64,000 nucleotides of DNA, from positions 18,378,309 through 18,442,308 of the forward strand of contig CM056395.1 in NCBI GenBank assembly GCA_029718625.1, given 5' to 3'. Below the pieces are notes generated by a model. The model was given only the letters and a program-made list of their open reading frames with translations. It had not been told where the DNA came from and did not search any database. The translations under genes and the position numbers were made by a program. Below, piece after piece: positions 25,311 to 38,800 of the stretch (position 1 is the stretch's first letter; each line of letters starts with the position of its first letter). Source of the DNA: Synaphobranchus kaupii (taxonomy: Eukaryota > Chordata > Actinopteri > Anguilliformes > Synaphobranchidae).

Positions 25311-26802
25311 TAACAGACATTAGCTATAGCTATAATCTGAACATTTAAACATTAAAAAGCACAGTTATATTTTACTTGTAACAGTCAGTTGCCAGTTGAA
25401 ACAAACTTATTCTTTGGAAATACTGCCCAATTGTTTAGTTATGAAGATCAAATGATCGCCACTGGTTTACTCAGGGCACTGGATAGGCCTAAATCCATGG
25501 CACATGGTACAATGGATTTACAGGGAATGATCCACATTAATACTGAAAAAGTAGAGAAGATTTTTTTCATACAAGAGCACCAGCTCAACAGTGTCACTCG
25601 TTTGCTCTTCTGATCACCTCCATGTATACAAGGCTCAATGATTGGAAGTGGATATTCCGCTGAGCAGAAGGCAAGGCTGGGGGTAGAGGTGGAGTGTCCA
25701 GGGGTCAGAAAGCAAACATGAACTCAGACAGCTGATTTTCACTAATTACTACCTCCTAGCTGAAGAATTGCGCCAATTACCAAATCCAGGTGATTGGAAC
25801 AAAATTCTGAGGAGGACTTTTACTTTCTGAACCTCTGGCTGAGGGGACTGTGGGGTGCTGTCTGTCAGCTGAACTCTAATCCCTGTAAGGAACACTCAGT
25901 ACAGAATGAGAGCACATTGCGGAACACATTGTTCTTAAAATCCATTGAACTATTGTGTTTTTTTCCCCCCAAAAAACGTTTTTCCCTTCACCACTCGTAT
26001 TGGATTGTGTAATTAATCATTCAGTTCTCAAAATGAAGCAATTAAATAAATAGATTTTATGTTCTTCTTGCTTTCACCTGTGGGCTGTAACATGGCTCAA
26101 TGGTGGGCTTCAAGCCAAGGCAACACTACTGTGCCTCTTACTAGACAAGGTGTAGATTATCTACAAACCTTTCATTAAGTATTTAATACAATTGGAAGGT
26201 GGTGCAGTTCAATTGTTGCATTTCAAAAGAGGCGAGTGAGGGATTATTTTTTTCCCTTCGATGTAATTTAACAAATTTTGTTACGCATCCTGATTCCCAG
26301 GGAATGGCTTTATATTAGTGAGGCATGTGGCACCCCTAACTATGCTGCCTCATAAATAGGACCTGTCGAAATTCCTGACTTCTTTTGTAACCAGTAGTCC
26401 CTTCCTCCCAGCACTATGAGGTCGCTATAGTTGCTTGTTCTTATTTAACAATCGTCCCACTGCTACACATTAATCATCGCAATGAATTACCATCAGTTAA
26501 GTCCGAAGTGGATTGACTTCAAAATAAATGTTTGGCAACACTTGATCACACCTAATCACTTTAAGTTCAGTTGTTCTTCTCAACAGTAAGGACAAACCAG
26601 TGCACCAAATAAAAATTGAGAGGAAAAATATTCATATCAAAAATTGAGAAGCATTTCTAAATCACGCTAACCCATGAAACAGTGTAAAAAAATATAAGTA
26701 GGCTTATTTAGGATATTAGCATACAATTTATAAACATGAGCATGTCAGCTATTAAGGTCACTGATGTGGGGGCAATATTTTTTTTCTGTAATGTAATTAA
26801 TA
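25311..26802. other. Intergenic, no gene recognised
   Basis: No exon, RNA gene or complete element is visible. Open frames at 25,389-25,613 and 25,794-26,012 have no domain or splice context. Confidence 0.3.
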
Positions 26803-26872
26803 TCATTACATTACATTACAATCATTTGGCAGATGCTTTTATCCAAAGCGACGTACAATAAGTGCAATATCA
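26803..26872 (+). repeat. SINE-like conserved tail fragment
   Basis: The block '(cattacatta)n ... catttggcagatgcttttat' followed by 'ccaaagcgacgtacaat' is a very widespread fish interspersed-repeat motif, usually found at the 3' part of SINE or composite elements. Only this core is recognisable here. Confidence 0.55.
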
Positions 26873-27057
26873 TTAGTGATATGTGAAAATTTGTCCAGAT
26901 GAATAAAAACTTAAACGTTAAACGGTGAAATAAAATTACAGTCTTGTTCCAGAATTTCTCCAAACTGTTTCATGGAGGGTTTTGACAGCATTATCGATTT
27001 GGGAAAATTTGCCATTGCAGTTCTAGGATGTTCTATATACCTGAAATTACTGCTGAG

Positions 27058-27520
27058 AACCATAGACTGTATAAAAATATAGACAAAGCCACTGTGACGT
27101 CACCCATTGCCTTTCCACGGCCTCGAAAAAACTGAATTGAAGCTCGAATGTCTTTTTCGCTGCCCGTTTGTACGAACTGCGCCTGCTCCGTGGAGCCGAA
27201 GAGGACTCAACCTGTCCCTCTGATTGGTCCTGAACAAATGTGAATACCCTGTCCAAACAACACAATATTTTAAAAAAATCAGCACATGCAGAGGCATTAG
27301 ATGAAGGAAATGCACCTAGTACAATTAAATGTTTTTGTGGGAAAAATTTATTGACTGAGTATTTTGACCACATTGCTGCCATTGACTTACATGGTGAAAG
27401 ACCTATACTGGAGCCAATCGCATGAGCAACGGCACAATTGCCGCAACCAGGAAGTGAGCTTCAAAACGAAAGCCCAGTCTTGGCCCCTTGCTTAGAACCC
27501 ATATTTTATCCATTAATGTA
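27058..27520. repeat. Probable non-autonomous dispersed repeat
   Basis: The stretch beginning 'accatagactgtataaaaat' plus 'atagacaaagccactgtgacgtcacc' resembles a family seen repeatedly in fish genomes near genes. It ends with an 'ataaaatatgggttct'-like inverted motif at about 27,490. No coding capacity; ends uncertain. Confidence 0.35.
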
Positions 27521-29896
27521 GAGTGAACTCGATGGATTTTATTTTCTCTAACAATATATATTTTTTCTAGATGCTGTTGGTTCATCCATGTCTCACTTTG
27601 TTGACACGTCCTTTTAACAGTGGCATAATATTGTTTTCTGCTTACAGATATTTTCAATCATTGATTGTTACAAATATACAAATATAAATATCCTAATATG
27701 TCTGAAAGTGTCAGTGAGAAGTCCATTTTTTTGTTGTTGCAGCAAGTAGTTATTTAGACAGGATTTTTTGGAACCAAAAATAAAAACCACTTAAAAACAG
27801 TGTGGAGTTATTTGATCATTTCAAATATCCTGTGAGCCCTATGTATCAAAATGCGCAACTGTGCCAAATCTTTTTTTCTCTCTCTCTCTCTTGAGAGTGC
27901 GATGACAAATACAGTTCGATTGTGTGACTGACTAACATCCCAGGCAAATAAAAACATTTGTGGATTATTGTGAGGGCCCCCGGGGTAGAATGATGAAAGA
28001 TGTGTCATTTCTGGGAGCTAATGGGGCAGGGAAGGTTGTCCGACAAGGCTTTAGAACAAGGACATGCAGAAGGCTGTAAGGTTAGCAGAGGATATTACAC
28101 TACTAAATGATCAACCTTTTTTTTTTTTTGGAAGATCAACATCTTAATTGCCTTAATACCCTTAATTGGATGAATCCTTAACACACACTTTTAAAACATA
28201 TTCTGTTTTTGTGCCATTTTGGAGTAAGATCTTGTAAACTTTTGACTATACACTAATCATGAAATGGCTCCTCAAAGGTTTCAAAGGCTTCAATTTATGA
28301 TTTGCTAATCACGTTATAATATCAGCAGTCTGGATCTTACATAATGATGGTACTATGCTATTGCCTATTTATATGACTGCTTTATGCTGGAAGAATGGAG
28401 ATAATATGCAACAAGCTCAAGAGTGCAAGAGATGGCACAATAATGTGTTGGTATTGATAAAGGAAATCTATTAAATGCACTGAGCTGTGTAGATATATTC
28501 AACTCACTTTTTTATTAAACAGTCATTGTTCTTGTTCACCTCTTAAGGGTGCTACACTCCCCTGGAATAATTTGCAATAAAGGGCACGCCTTAAAATGTT
28601 GCCCAATTAATTTTGTGTGCTGACAGTGTCACAAAATGATTTATTGCTTCCCATCAGAGGCTTCCTGAAGGGGTCGATCCTTGTTAATAAGATCTCATTA
28701 GCATAATGATTCATTTTATGGCACACCTCCATTATGAGGTTGATCTTTGCCGAACAGGTTAATGGCTCTAATAAGAAAACAGAGAGAACAGAAGTAAGGG
28801 ACGCTGCATCGTGCGATGCGACATTGCGGAAATGCCTGAGAAAGGAGCTTCGCTGTTCTTTTCAACTTTTACGCTGATGGTAGGTGAAGAAGCAACTTAC
28901 GTAAGCTTTCATTCCAGGCGATGGTCTCATTCAGCCAACTGCCACGACAAACCGTGGCGGTGAAAGTGATTTCAGTTAAGACACCCGCACCTATAGCTGC
29001 CAGACTCTTTGCTGGGAAATGATTTCAAAGAGGGCTTCGTGGGGAATGTTAGAGGTTAGACAAAGTGGCATCATACATTTCCAATTAATCTCAGCCAGAA
29101 CAAGTATCTTTTGCGGGAGAAATGGGGGTGTAGTTGGGCAGGGAGACTACAATCACTGTTGCCTGAAGCCACACAATGGTCCTTCTTTTGAGTCAAGTGT
29201 TGATAAATTGATTTATCTCACTGTGGAGTCTTTTCCATTGGTACAAGTCTGAATATACCTTAGGCTATCAAAATCCCAGCCATGTGTCACAGAAACGTTT
29301 AGCACTCAGTTTATTTTAAATGTTCACTTGTTAATGCAGTTTTCACAGTGCATCGGCCTGCTTTGAAATATCGGCTATAAGCAAAAAAAAAGAAAAAAAG
29401 ATCGGATCAGAGGGAAAGCTGCTATGCTTACACTCGCATGTTCGTCACCAAACAAAATTAGTTATTAATTGAATTTGTGGTCAGTGAAACTCTGGACTTC
29501 CATCAAGGCATACATATGTAGCCTAAGCCTATTCATTTCAAATTAGCACAAGAATAAATCGTGTTGTGTGTAAAGATGTTAGTTCAGATCAGATGTGGCA
29601 TCAAATAAAGTCAGTTTCTATAATAAATGTAGGCTACAAAAAAACACTAGCTAGTAGTTACCTGATGAATATGGTAGCATTCCGTTACCCAACTGCGACA
29701 ATAGTTAATGGCTGATACCAACCTCCGGACAGTGAGTGGCGTAAGAGTACAGCGACCCTTTTCCCCTCACCGATTAATTTGTCCCTCGTCGGACCCCGTC
29801 TTTCAGTGTTGTTTTCTCTTCTGCTGTTGAGAGCAAGAAACACATTATTTGAGAGGAAGGATCTTCTAGATTTCAATGATCCACACTGTGTAAAAA
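27521..29896. other. Intergenic and frg1 5' flank
   Basis: No exon is recognised before the frg1 start. The last about 250 bases (29,650-29,896) must contain the frg1 promoter and 5' UTR, but no TATA box or clear initiator could be assigned. A minus-strand frame at 29,685-29,912 is not supported. Confidence 0.35.
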
Positions 29897-32800
29897 ATGA
29901 CTGAGTACTCACACGTGAAATCTACCAAACTTGTCCTGAAAGGTTCAAAGGACAAGACGTAAGTCAGACCGAAACCTCGACTGAAATGCTGCTAACGAGC
30001 TAGGTAGCGAGCTAACATGCAGGCTACTGTAATTTACGTTACTAGTTAGCTACTTAGCACAAACAACGCTGCACCGCTAACATTAGAAGTGTCTTACTAA
30101 GTAGATTACTATCAAGCTGTTCATAGTAATATTTTCTGTTAATCAAAGTAATGTTAGCTGTACTTCGCTGATAGCTACGGTGATTCGAAGTCTCACGATC
30201 CTTCTCACTAAACATTAGCTACAACAACGAGTAGGCTAACGTTAGCCTATAGGCTACATTAATGTAATTTAACCAGAGGTGGAAATCCAGGGGACATAAA
30301 GTAAAAGTCTTCCCCAGTATTTTGCTCCAATCACCTGGATTTGCTAATTAACATAATTCTTCAGTGATGAGGTAGAACTAATTATAGTGAAATCAGCTGA
30401 GTTTATGGATGGAAGAAACACATGGTAGGACTTTTACTTTATGTCCCCTGGATTTCCACCTCTGAATTTAACTTGGTTTGGGATTAATCACAGTGGTGCT
30501 CGGTCAGCTAAATTACATGGCTATCTGACTAGCTAAACACGCAGTATTGGAACCTAGGTACATTATTTGAACTTAGTGTGCTAGTCCACTTGATATTATT
30601 GTTAATTTATTGTCAATGTCAGTAGTTAAGCCAAGTTGTTTTTTTCCTGCCATTAACATTATTTTCAGAAAGAAAAAGAAGCACAAAGACAAGAAGAGAA
30701 AGAGGGATAACGAAGCAGATAAAGTTGACATTATTGGTAAGACACTCACCTTAACATTGCATTACTTTTTGATTTAGCAGACGATTATATTACTGCCATG
30801 CATGAAGAGCAAACACGCCTAGTTTTGTATGTTTGTAAATGTCTGCAAGGTTTGATAACATTACCTATTTTCATTTGAGACAAATTGACCAGCTGTAAGG
30901 GCCTGGGTAAAAGCCGGAATTGAACAGCGGAATGAAGCTCGGAATGGCCAATAGTGCTCTGTGCCAAAAAGGACCTCAGTTCAAATGCTTGCAGCACTCG
31001 CTGTGGAATGCGCATCAATACAATCTTAACAGTTTCTGAATGGGCGTCATATGTTGTTTCATTTGAGCACGGAATTTCCATGAAATATAAATTTGAAATA
31101 TATGAAATATTGATCAAAATTAATAGCATTACCAGACATGTTTCAGAGCCCCTCATCACATTTTGGAATAAGACATCAAGATAAGGTTTTCAACTTTTTA
31201 AAGTGCAGAGTTTCTTCTTTAAAATGAGTATATTCAATCCTTGATGACTCAATTATAAGTTGATCAAAATTATATTTTAATGGAAAAAGCCTGTTGGAGA
31301 GTATATGAATATATTTGAATATAAAGCCCTAAAAATCACATTCTGCATTCTCACATCAAGGCATGATGGATACCAAATGAAAGCTCTGGATCTGCCCTTT
31401 GAGTACGTATACATGATGGAGAGGTCTACACTTTCTAAAGGTGAAAACCTCTTCTTGATGTCTTATTCTGTTAGGGTTATAAGGGGCTCTGAATGATAAT
31501 TGACTTATGGTAGATGTAATGGCCAGACTTTATTGCAGTCCAAATAATGCACAATTTCCGTGTGAACTCATAACATCATGTATACATACTCGAAGGGCAG
31601 ATCCAGAGCTTTAATTTGGTATACATCATGCCTTGATGTCTGAATGCGGAATGTGATTTTTGGGGCTTGGAGAGGAAATGGACACCGTTTCATTCCAACA
31701 GACTGATATCATTAAAACATGATTTTGATTGACTTATCATTGAGTCATCAAGAACTGGAGATACTCATATTAAACGGAGAGCTCTGCACTTTCTAAAGGT
31801 GAAAATCTCATCTTGATGTCTTATTCCGTTAGAGTTATAAGGGGCTCTGAATGATAATTAACTTATGGTAAATGTAATGGCCAAACTTGATTGCAGTCCA
31901 AATAATGCACAATTTCCGCGTGAACTCATAACATCATGTATACGTACTCGAAGGGCAGATCCAGAGCTTTAATTTGGTATACACCTTGATGTGAGAATGC
32001 AGAATGTGATTTTTAGGGCTTTATATTCAAATATATTCATATCCTCTCCAACAGGCTTTTTCCATTAAAATATAATTTTGATCAACTTATAATTGAGTCA
32101 TCAAGGATTGAATATACTCATTTTAAAGAAGAAAGTCTGCACTTTAAAAAGTTGAAAACCTTATCTTGACGTCTTATTCCAAAAGGGTGATGAGGGACTC
32201 TGAAACATGTCTGGTAATGCTATTAGTTTTGATCAATTTCTCATATATTTCAAATTTATATTTCATGGAAATTCCGTGCTCAAATGAAACAACATATGAC
32301 GCCCATTCAGAAACCGTTAAGATTGTATTGATGCTCATTCCACAGCGAGTGCTGCAAACATTTGAACTGAGGTCCTTTTTGGCACAGAGCACTATTGGCC
32401 ATTCCGAGCTTCATTCCGCCGTTCAATTCCGGCTTTTTCCCAGGCCCCAGCTGTAACGCTAGCTAGCAAAGTCACTTCAGCATAGCTGTGGATATGCGCA
32501 GCACTGAGATGATAGATGAATTTGACTACATTTGTAGCAGTTGGGTTTTGCAATCTGATGGGATTAAGATTTTGTAAATCATTTACAAAAGCTTAATCCC
32601 ATCAGATTGCAATACCCAGCATATTGATTTCAAATTAAATTAGTTATTATTAAGTAAATTATTTATGTGGAGCTCATGATTAACCAATTTGTTCATTTTT
32701 TACTTTCTCTTTCCTCCAAAAGGCCGGTGGTGGACAGTTCATAATTTTGGAGAAATCACTGGAACAGTTGCAATTGAGCTGCAGAATAATTCTTACGTGC

Positions 32801-35800
32801 ATGCTCTGGACACAGGTCTCTTCACTCTGGGCGCACCTCACAAAGGTATGGAAATAGGCCACCCTTGATAACATGAGCCTATTGCGAGAATAAAGCCAAT
32901 TATATGATGCATCATATGTGCTCTGGTATAGCCTGGGATGGAAACAGTTTTTTTTTGGACTACATTTAACGGTAGCATCACCACAGATTACACTATAGTT
33001 TATGAAATGTTCTGCAGGTAGATATCATTAAAAGCTCAGGTTTATTTTAACAACCGAGCACCCTTGTGCCATGAAGGTAAATTAACGTTGCGTGCCTATG
33101 TCACATTTGTGCTAAGTTTATCAAGTGTGATCTTTTGAGCACAGATTTCGCACAGTCTTTAACAAGTGCCGATGACGCCTATTACATGCTTGATAAAACA
33201 TTTTGAAATTAAGTAAAAAGAGTTGGTCACACATATCTCAAAATGTTACATCCACATTCCAATGTGTACATTCTCTCCCCAAAACTTTCATGACTGTTTT
33301 GCAGGTTTGTCTCCAGTTTTTCCATTGTAATGGTAATCTTTTGGACTTGTGTGGCACCTTTCAAGTGCTTTTACAGGGAAAAGGGAGAAATGTTCAACAC
33401 CCATGAAGGTGATGCATTGCAGGCATTTTGTGCCAAAATGCGCACACAAGCACCGCAGTTGCATGTTTTTATTTAGTGTAGCCTCTTAATTTAAGGGAGG
33501 TTAAATGGCTAGAGTTTGAGAGAGCCAGGTTATGAATATTTATGGCCAGTGTCTAAGCTGGAATGTTCCTAGTTTGCCTACCATTGCTACAGTAAGTGCT
33601 CTTCCCAGAAGGTAGGTTCCTAAACTTTTTTTCTCCCAAAATGGAATGCCAGTTGGTATGCGACTAGCATGTGTATCCTCGGAAATGCAGATAGCCAGCC
33701 AGTGCTTTTTTCCACTGCAGTCTCCTAGCTGACCAGTGCATTCATTGCACTGGAGGACTGTATTTATTGTGCAGCTGGCACAAGAACACTGCACATGCCC
33801 AGTTAAGGAGAGCTACTGTTAATGTGATGAGGTGGGAGGAGCCATGCTATCCAAAATCCTTACTCTAAACTATGGGGGCAGTCCTAGGCTGTGTCCGAAT
33901 CAGAGCCCTGTCTCCTGCGTGCAGTGCACTGGCAGAAGTGTGCTGTTTAATGTGCACTGTTTAGCAGTCCGCGGAAAATATCCGCCGTACTATTTTCCAA
34001 CCGCACTGTGCAAGTGTCGTAAGCAGGTCAAAAGACGTCCCACCAGTGTTGCCATGTCCGTGGTTTTACGGCTAATTTGGGATACTTTCAACGAGCAGTC
34101 ACGGGTAAAAATGAAAAGTCGCAAAGCACGCACTTATTTTAAAAAGTAAAAATATGATGATTTCTATTTAAAATACGTTGGTTTCAGTTAAAAATATATT
34201 TTGGGCTTGTTTTCTATCGCCATTTGGCTGGAAAGTCTTGGAAGATCTGGCAACCCTGAGCCCCACATTTGCGCTGCCATGTCATGTGTTTTTGTTGTAT
34301 TTGAAAGAAAACGTCAGCGAAGCTGCGGCTAATTTTTTTTCACAGAAATTCTGGTCCTTATTTAAATTTAGAACTACATAATTCTGTTGATTTAAAAAAA
34401 AAAAAAAAAGGGAGAGGTCATGCTTTGTTTTCATAGGAAAGTAAAGTAAATGAACTGTCACTGAAACCCCTAAGAATTGACAGTTTATTTTGTACTCTGC
34501 ATTGTGACTATATTCAAGGAACATAATTTATGATGCAAGGCATAAATAAGCGAGACCCAATCATGTTACTACTGACAATCTTTGCTTGGGGCTAAATGTG
34601 TGAGGACAAACCTTTTGAAGCTTTTTAATATTTTGAGTATAAAATACATAAACCAATATATTTTCTCTTAAGAGGACTTTGTTCTGCTTGCTTGAGTGTT
34701 CAGTGATTCTGGATTATTGCAGCAATGGGTTTGCATTGTAAATGAGATAATGACACATGTTTTCCCTTTTTTTATACTGGTGTATTTATTTTGTATTTAT
34801 TTTATGAAGCCATCCTTTCCCGAAATGGGAATTACCAGGTTTTATTAAAGGGAAAAAAAAATCCTCCTGCAAACTGACACTATTGGCAGGGGAGAAATGG
34901 AACTCAGTAATTGTTTAGGATTTTAATGAATCCCAAGAACTTGAAGAGTCCCTTTCGCATTGCAATGACCCCCCCCCCCCCTTCTACTAATGGACTGCTC
35001 TCTGAAATGTAAGGCAACATAGGTTCCGTAGAATGATAAGCAATTTTTTTGTGGACTTATTGACGAAGAACGGATTTGATATAATTGTTTCCTGCCTTCA
35101 TTGTCTACCATTTGCTGACCTCAGCGCTCGGCTGCCCACAACAAGCAGGGGTAATTAATTTTCTGCAACTGGGTTGAAAATTGACGCCTGAGAGAAGCTT
35201 GTCGTGGGCGTAGTAATGCATGCACTGGCACTTCTCAACCATAATCACAATATGGCAGGATGGATACGGAGAATGGAAAATGACTCGTGGAATCATTAAG
35301 TTCCTTTGGAAACTATTAGAACTTGGCTGCTCTGGTGATTTATATAAAGTTCACAGTGGGTAAGAAGGGATGGATCTGTGTCATTAAAGGCCTTAGCTCC
35401 AGTCTCTTTTTATGAATTATTGTTGTTGTTGAACATTATCAATATCTGTCTGCTCGGCAGAGGCACTTACTCGGAGTGATTTATCCTTTTTTTTGCGTGC
35501 ATAAAAGGACAATGGAATTATTAAGCGCCTTGTCTCTTCCAGTTAGGATAGGTTTGATGAATCAAGATTGCAGTATTAAAAAAAAAAAAAAAAAGCAGAC
35601 AGTAGTTTTTTCCCCCTCTGTTTGTGCACTGTGGTCTTTGAGGAGTTGAGTTGCATGTTTTTCTACTTGACTGCTCTCAGGTTGATTTGAGACTTGGTGA
35701 TATGTTGGATGTTGGACTGACTGTTTTGATGTTGAGGGTGCCTGGTGTCATCCCAAAGGAAAGATGTTGTATCGCTGGTCTTGTGGTCTTCATTTCGGCC

Positions 35801-38800
35801 AAGAAGTCTTGCACGTTCCTCTGAAGTAGGAGGGTGGCCTTTAATGACGGTGTGTTTTGGTATGACAGTGATTGCTGTCAACCAGGTTGCATGTTGAGAT
35901 CTTTGGTGAGGAAATGCTCTAATACTATAATCCGTACCCTGTACAGTTTTGGTGAACATCTAGCCATGTAAAGGGAGATGTTCACAAGCCGTTTCACAAT
36001 GGTGTTCAATATGGAAATGAGTCACGTATGTCGGTGTCGGTGTCAGTGTATGGGCGTTATTTCTGTTTCTTCAGAACAAGACCTAGGCCTAAAAGTTAAA
36101 GCTGAAGACCTGTCATTTTCCACGTTCACCTTGAAGTTTCCACCGTTGTTTTGACTAACGAATTTGTGTATGCTAATGCTAGTTTTTTTAAATTCTATAT
36201 TTTTGTGCGTTTTCTTTTGTCCTCCAAAGGACGTATCTTGTATATAATAAGTTTAGCATTTATGACTTCTGGGAAATGCAGCAGGATGTCTTTTCATTAT
36301 CAGGGCTGCACAGTTTAAATAGCTAATTTTTCATGCTGTCACCTTTCATACTGTTCTTTTTTTTATTGTGTAAAAACAATTTTTTTCCCTCCTCTCCATT
36401 TTCCTGTCATATTTATTGTAAGTGGCATTGATGCTCTGTACGGCACCCTAGTCATGTGCTTTGTTAGTCTCTTTGTGTAACAGCTCTGTATTTTGTAAAA
36501 TTTTATTGAAATGAGCAGGTGGCACAAGGTAAGCTGTCAGACATTTGGTAAAAGTGCACCTTTTTTTACATTTGTTTTTGGAGGAAATGAGCACTTCAGG
36601 TTAACTGCAGGCGTCACACTCCTTATCCCTGCACCCATGGGGCAGAACCAGATAACAGCCCCGTGGGGGCTAAAGCAAACTTGGGAGTCATTATTATGAT
36701 AATGAAAATGTGGGGTTCCTAACTCAGTTTTAAAACATGAAAGAACAGCTATGCAGCTCACGTTTCAGACAAAAAAAAAAAAAAGAGGAAAACTTTTTTT
36801 TTTTGTTTCAATGTTGGTAAGTGTTCTTCATTTAGATTCTGTCATTTTAAATGAATGGTGCACAAGAGAGAGGTAGATTGTTTTTTTTTGCCTGCAATTT
36901 TCACAGGGTGAGTACTCTGATTATAAATTGTGAACAAAAAATATCAAAATACCTTAAACGGATAAGAAGGTGTTGGATCTGGCATGTTGCCACTTTTTTG
37001 AAATGATAATAAAAAGTTATTTGATCTTCTTTCTCATCCTTGCATATGGGCTATTAAAAGGAAAGTTTTTTGTAAGTGAAAGCTTAAAAAGGAGGTTCTG
37101 TGAGTGACAGAACAGCCTTGAAAGGCTCATAGGATTAAAATATTGTCAGCACTCAGGATGCAAGGGCAACAGAATGCGTTTGAATTTTTCAGATGATGAC
37201 GGTCCAGATCCTCCGGAGCAGTTTACCGCCATCAAGCTCTCCGACTCCAGGTGAGTGCCCTCTAGTGGTAATGAGAGGGATTTTTGTTGTTCGGTTGTGT
37301 TGGATGCAGGTACTCATACCTACCTGCCCACCTTGCAGGATAGCGCTGAAGTCGGGGTACGGGAAGTACCTGGGGATCACCTCGGAAGGCACGGTGGTGG
37401 GTCGCTCCGACGCCATCGGCTCCCGGGAACAGTGGGAGCCCGTGTTTGAGGACGTGAGTTTGTTTGCTTTGGAATACCTGGGAATGTTTCAAAACTAGCG
37501 ACCGGAATGATGTCTGGCCACATCCCTGCGCACACAAAGGAGGGGTCTTTGGGCTGTTCTCTGAAATGAGCAACTCTTAATTTAGTTCACAGGTCCACTG
37601 CTTTTTAACATCGTTAATTCAGACACCATAGCAGTTCACAGTAAACCCACAGGGGATGTATTAATGTTCAAAGAAGCTGATGCTTGACCAAAAGAAATGA
37701 GTTGTAGAACTAGGCCGCCCCTTACACCGGCGTACACGCCGTTAGGCACGTTAGGCGTTAGCTTAACGAGCGGCTCTGATTTCACACCGCCTTTGATGCT
37801 GGATAATCGTGGACAAGTGAAAAAGCTTTTCGTTCATGTGAATACTTCTTTGGGGGAAAATTTTTTTTAAAATCTTTTGTCCTTTTTATGGCATGCATGT
37901 AGGCTGGTCGTCGTTACTCATCCGTCTATGAAACTTAATTAGCAGTTTCAGCACAAATTCTGTAACGCATTGCTGTCATCCTGGACCGTGCTTCTTAACA
38001 AAAATGAAAATGTTTGATATGATTTTGTATTGTTTAAGGAGACATTTCCCCTCTATATGACCTGCATGTGTAAGCGAAGAAGCCTTATGACGGGGTATTA
38101 CTCAGGAAATGGAGAGGTTTGTGAGGTGAGGATGCTGAATATTTCCCCTGGGTCTGGCTTCCCCCACTGCAGGGTAAAATGGCTCTGCTGGCATCCAACA
38201 GCTGTTTCATCTCCTACAGCGAGAGCGGGGACATCGTCGCCACGAGTAAGACCGCGGGAGATGGGGAGATGGTGAAGGTGATGTTTATTCATGATTCTCT
38301 TTAGTCCCGTAGTTCAGCTCCCCGTAGGACTGTAGTCTCCAGTGTTGTCCACTCCTTCGGCATTAGATTCCATCTGAAGTAAATAAATAAATAACCTTAA
38401 CCCCTCTCTCTCTCTCTCCCTCTCTCCCCATTAACAGGTCAGGTCATGCGCAGAGAGGGAGGCCAAGAAGAACGACGACATCGCAGACGAAGACCGGGGG
38501 AACGTGAAGAACTGTGAGATAAACTATGTGTGAGTATCGTGTACGTTGCGTACCTGGAGCACTTTTGTAAGCCCAGTAAATCAACTCTAAGAAAATTGGC
38601 ATAATGCAGTCTAATGAATCGTACTCCACCTGGAAACTATACAGAGAGCAACAGTCAGAATTAAACAATGGAATGTGCTGCGATTGGGGGGGTGGGTTTA
38701 AGCGTGTTTGTTTTCATCTGGACTGTGAGGAAATTATTATAATTTTTTTTTATCCCCTTAGCGCAGATGTGAAATTTGGTGAATTCTCACTAAAGGGGGT

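Noticed and set aside
30785..32456. Two similar proteins ('SETCLVMLL...') on opposite strands, suggesting a duplicated gene
   Set aside because: The similarity is explained by the inverted arms of the foldback element. The frames have no domain and differ in extent.
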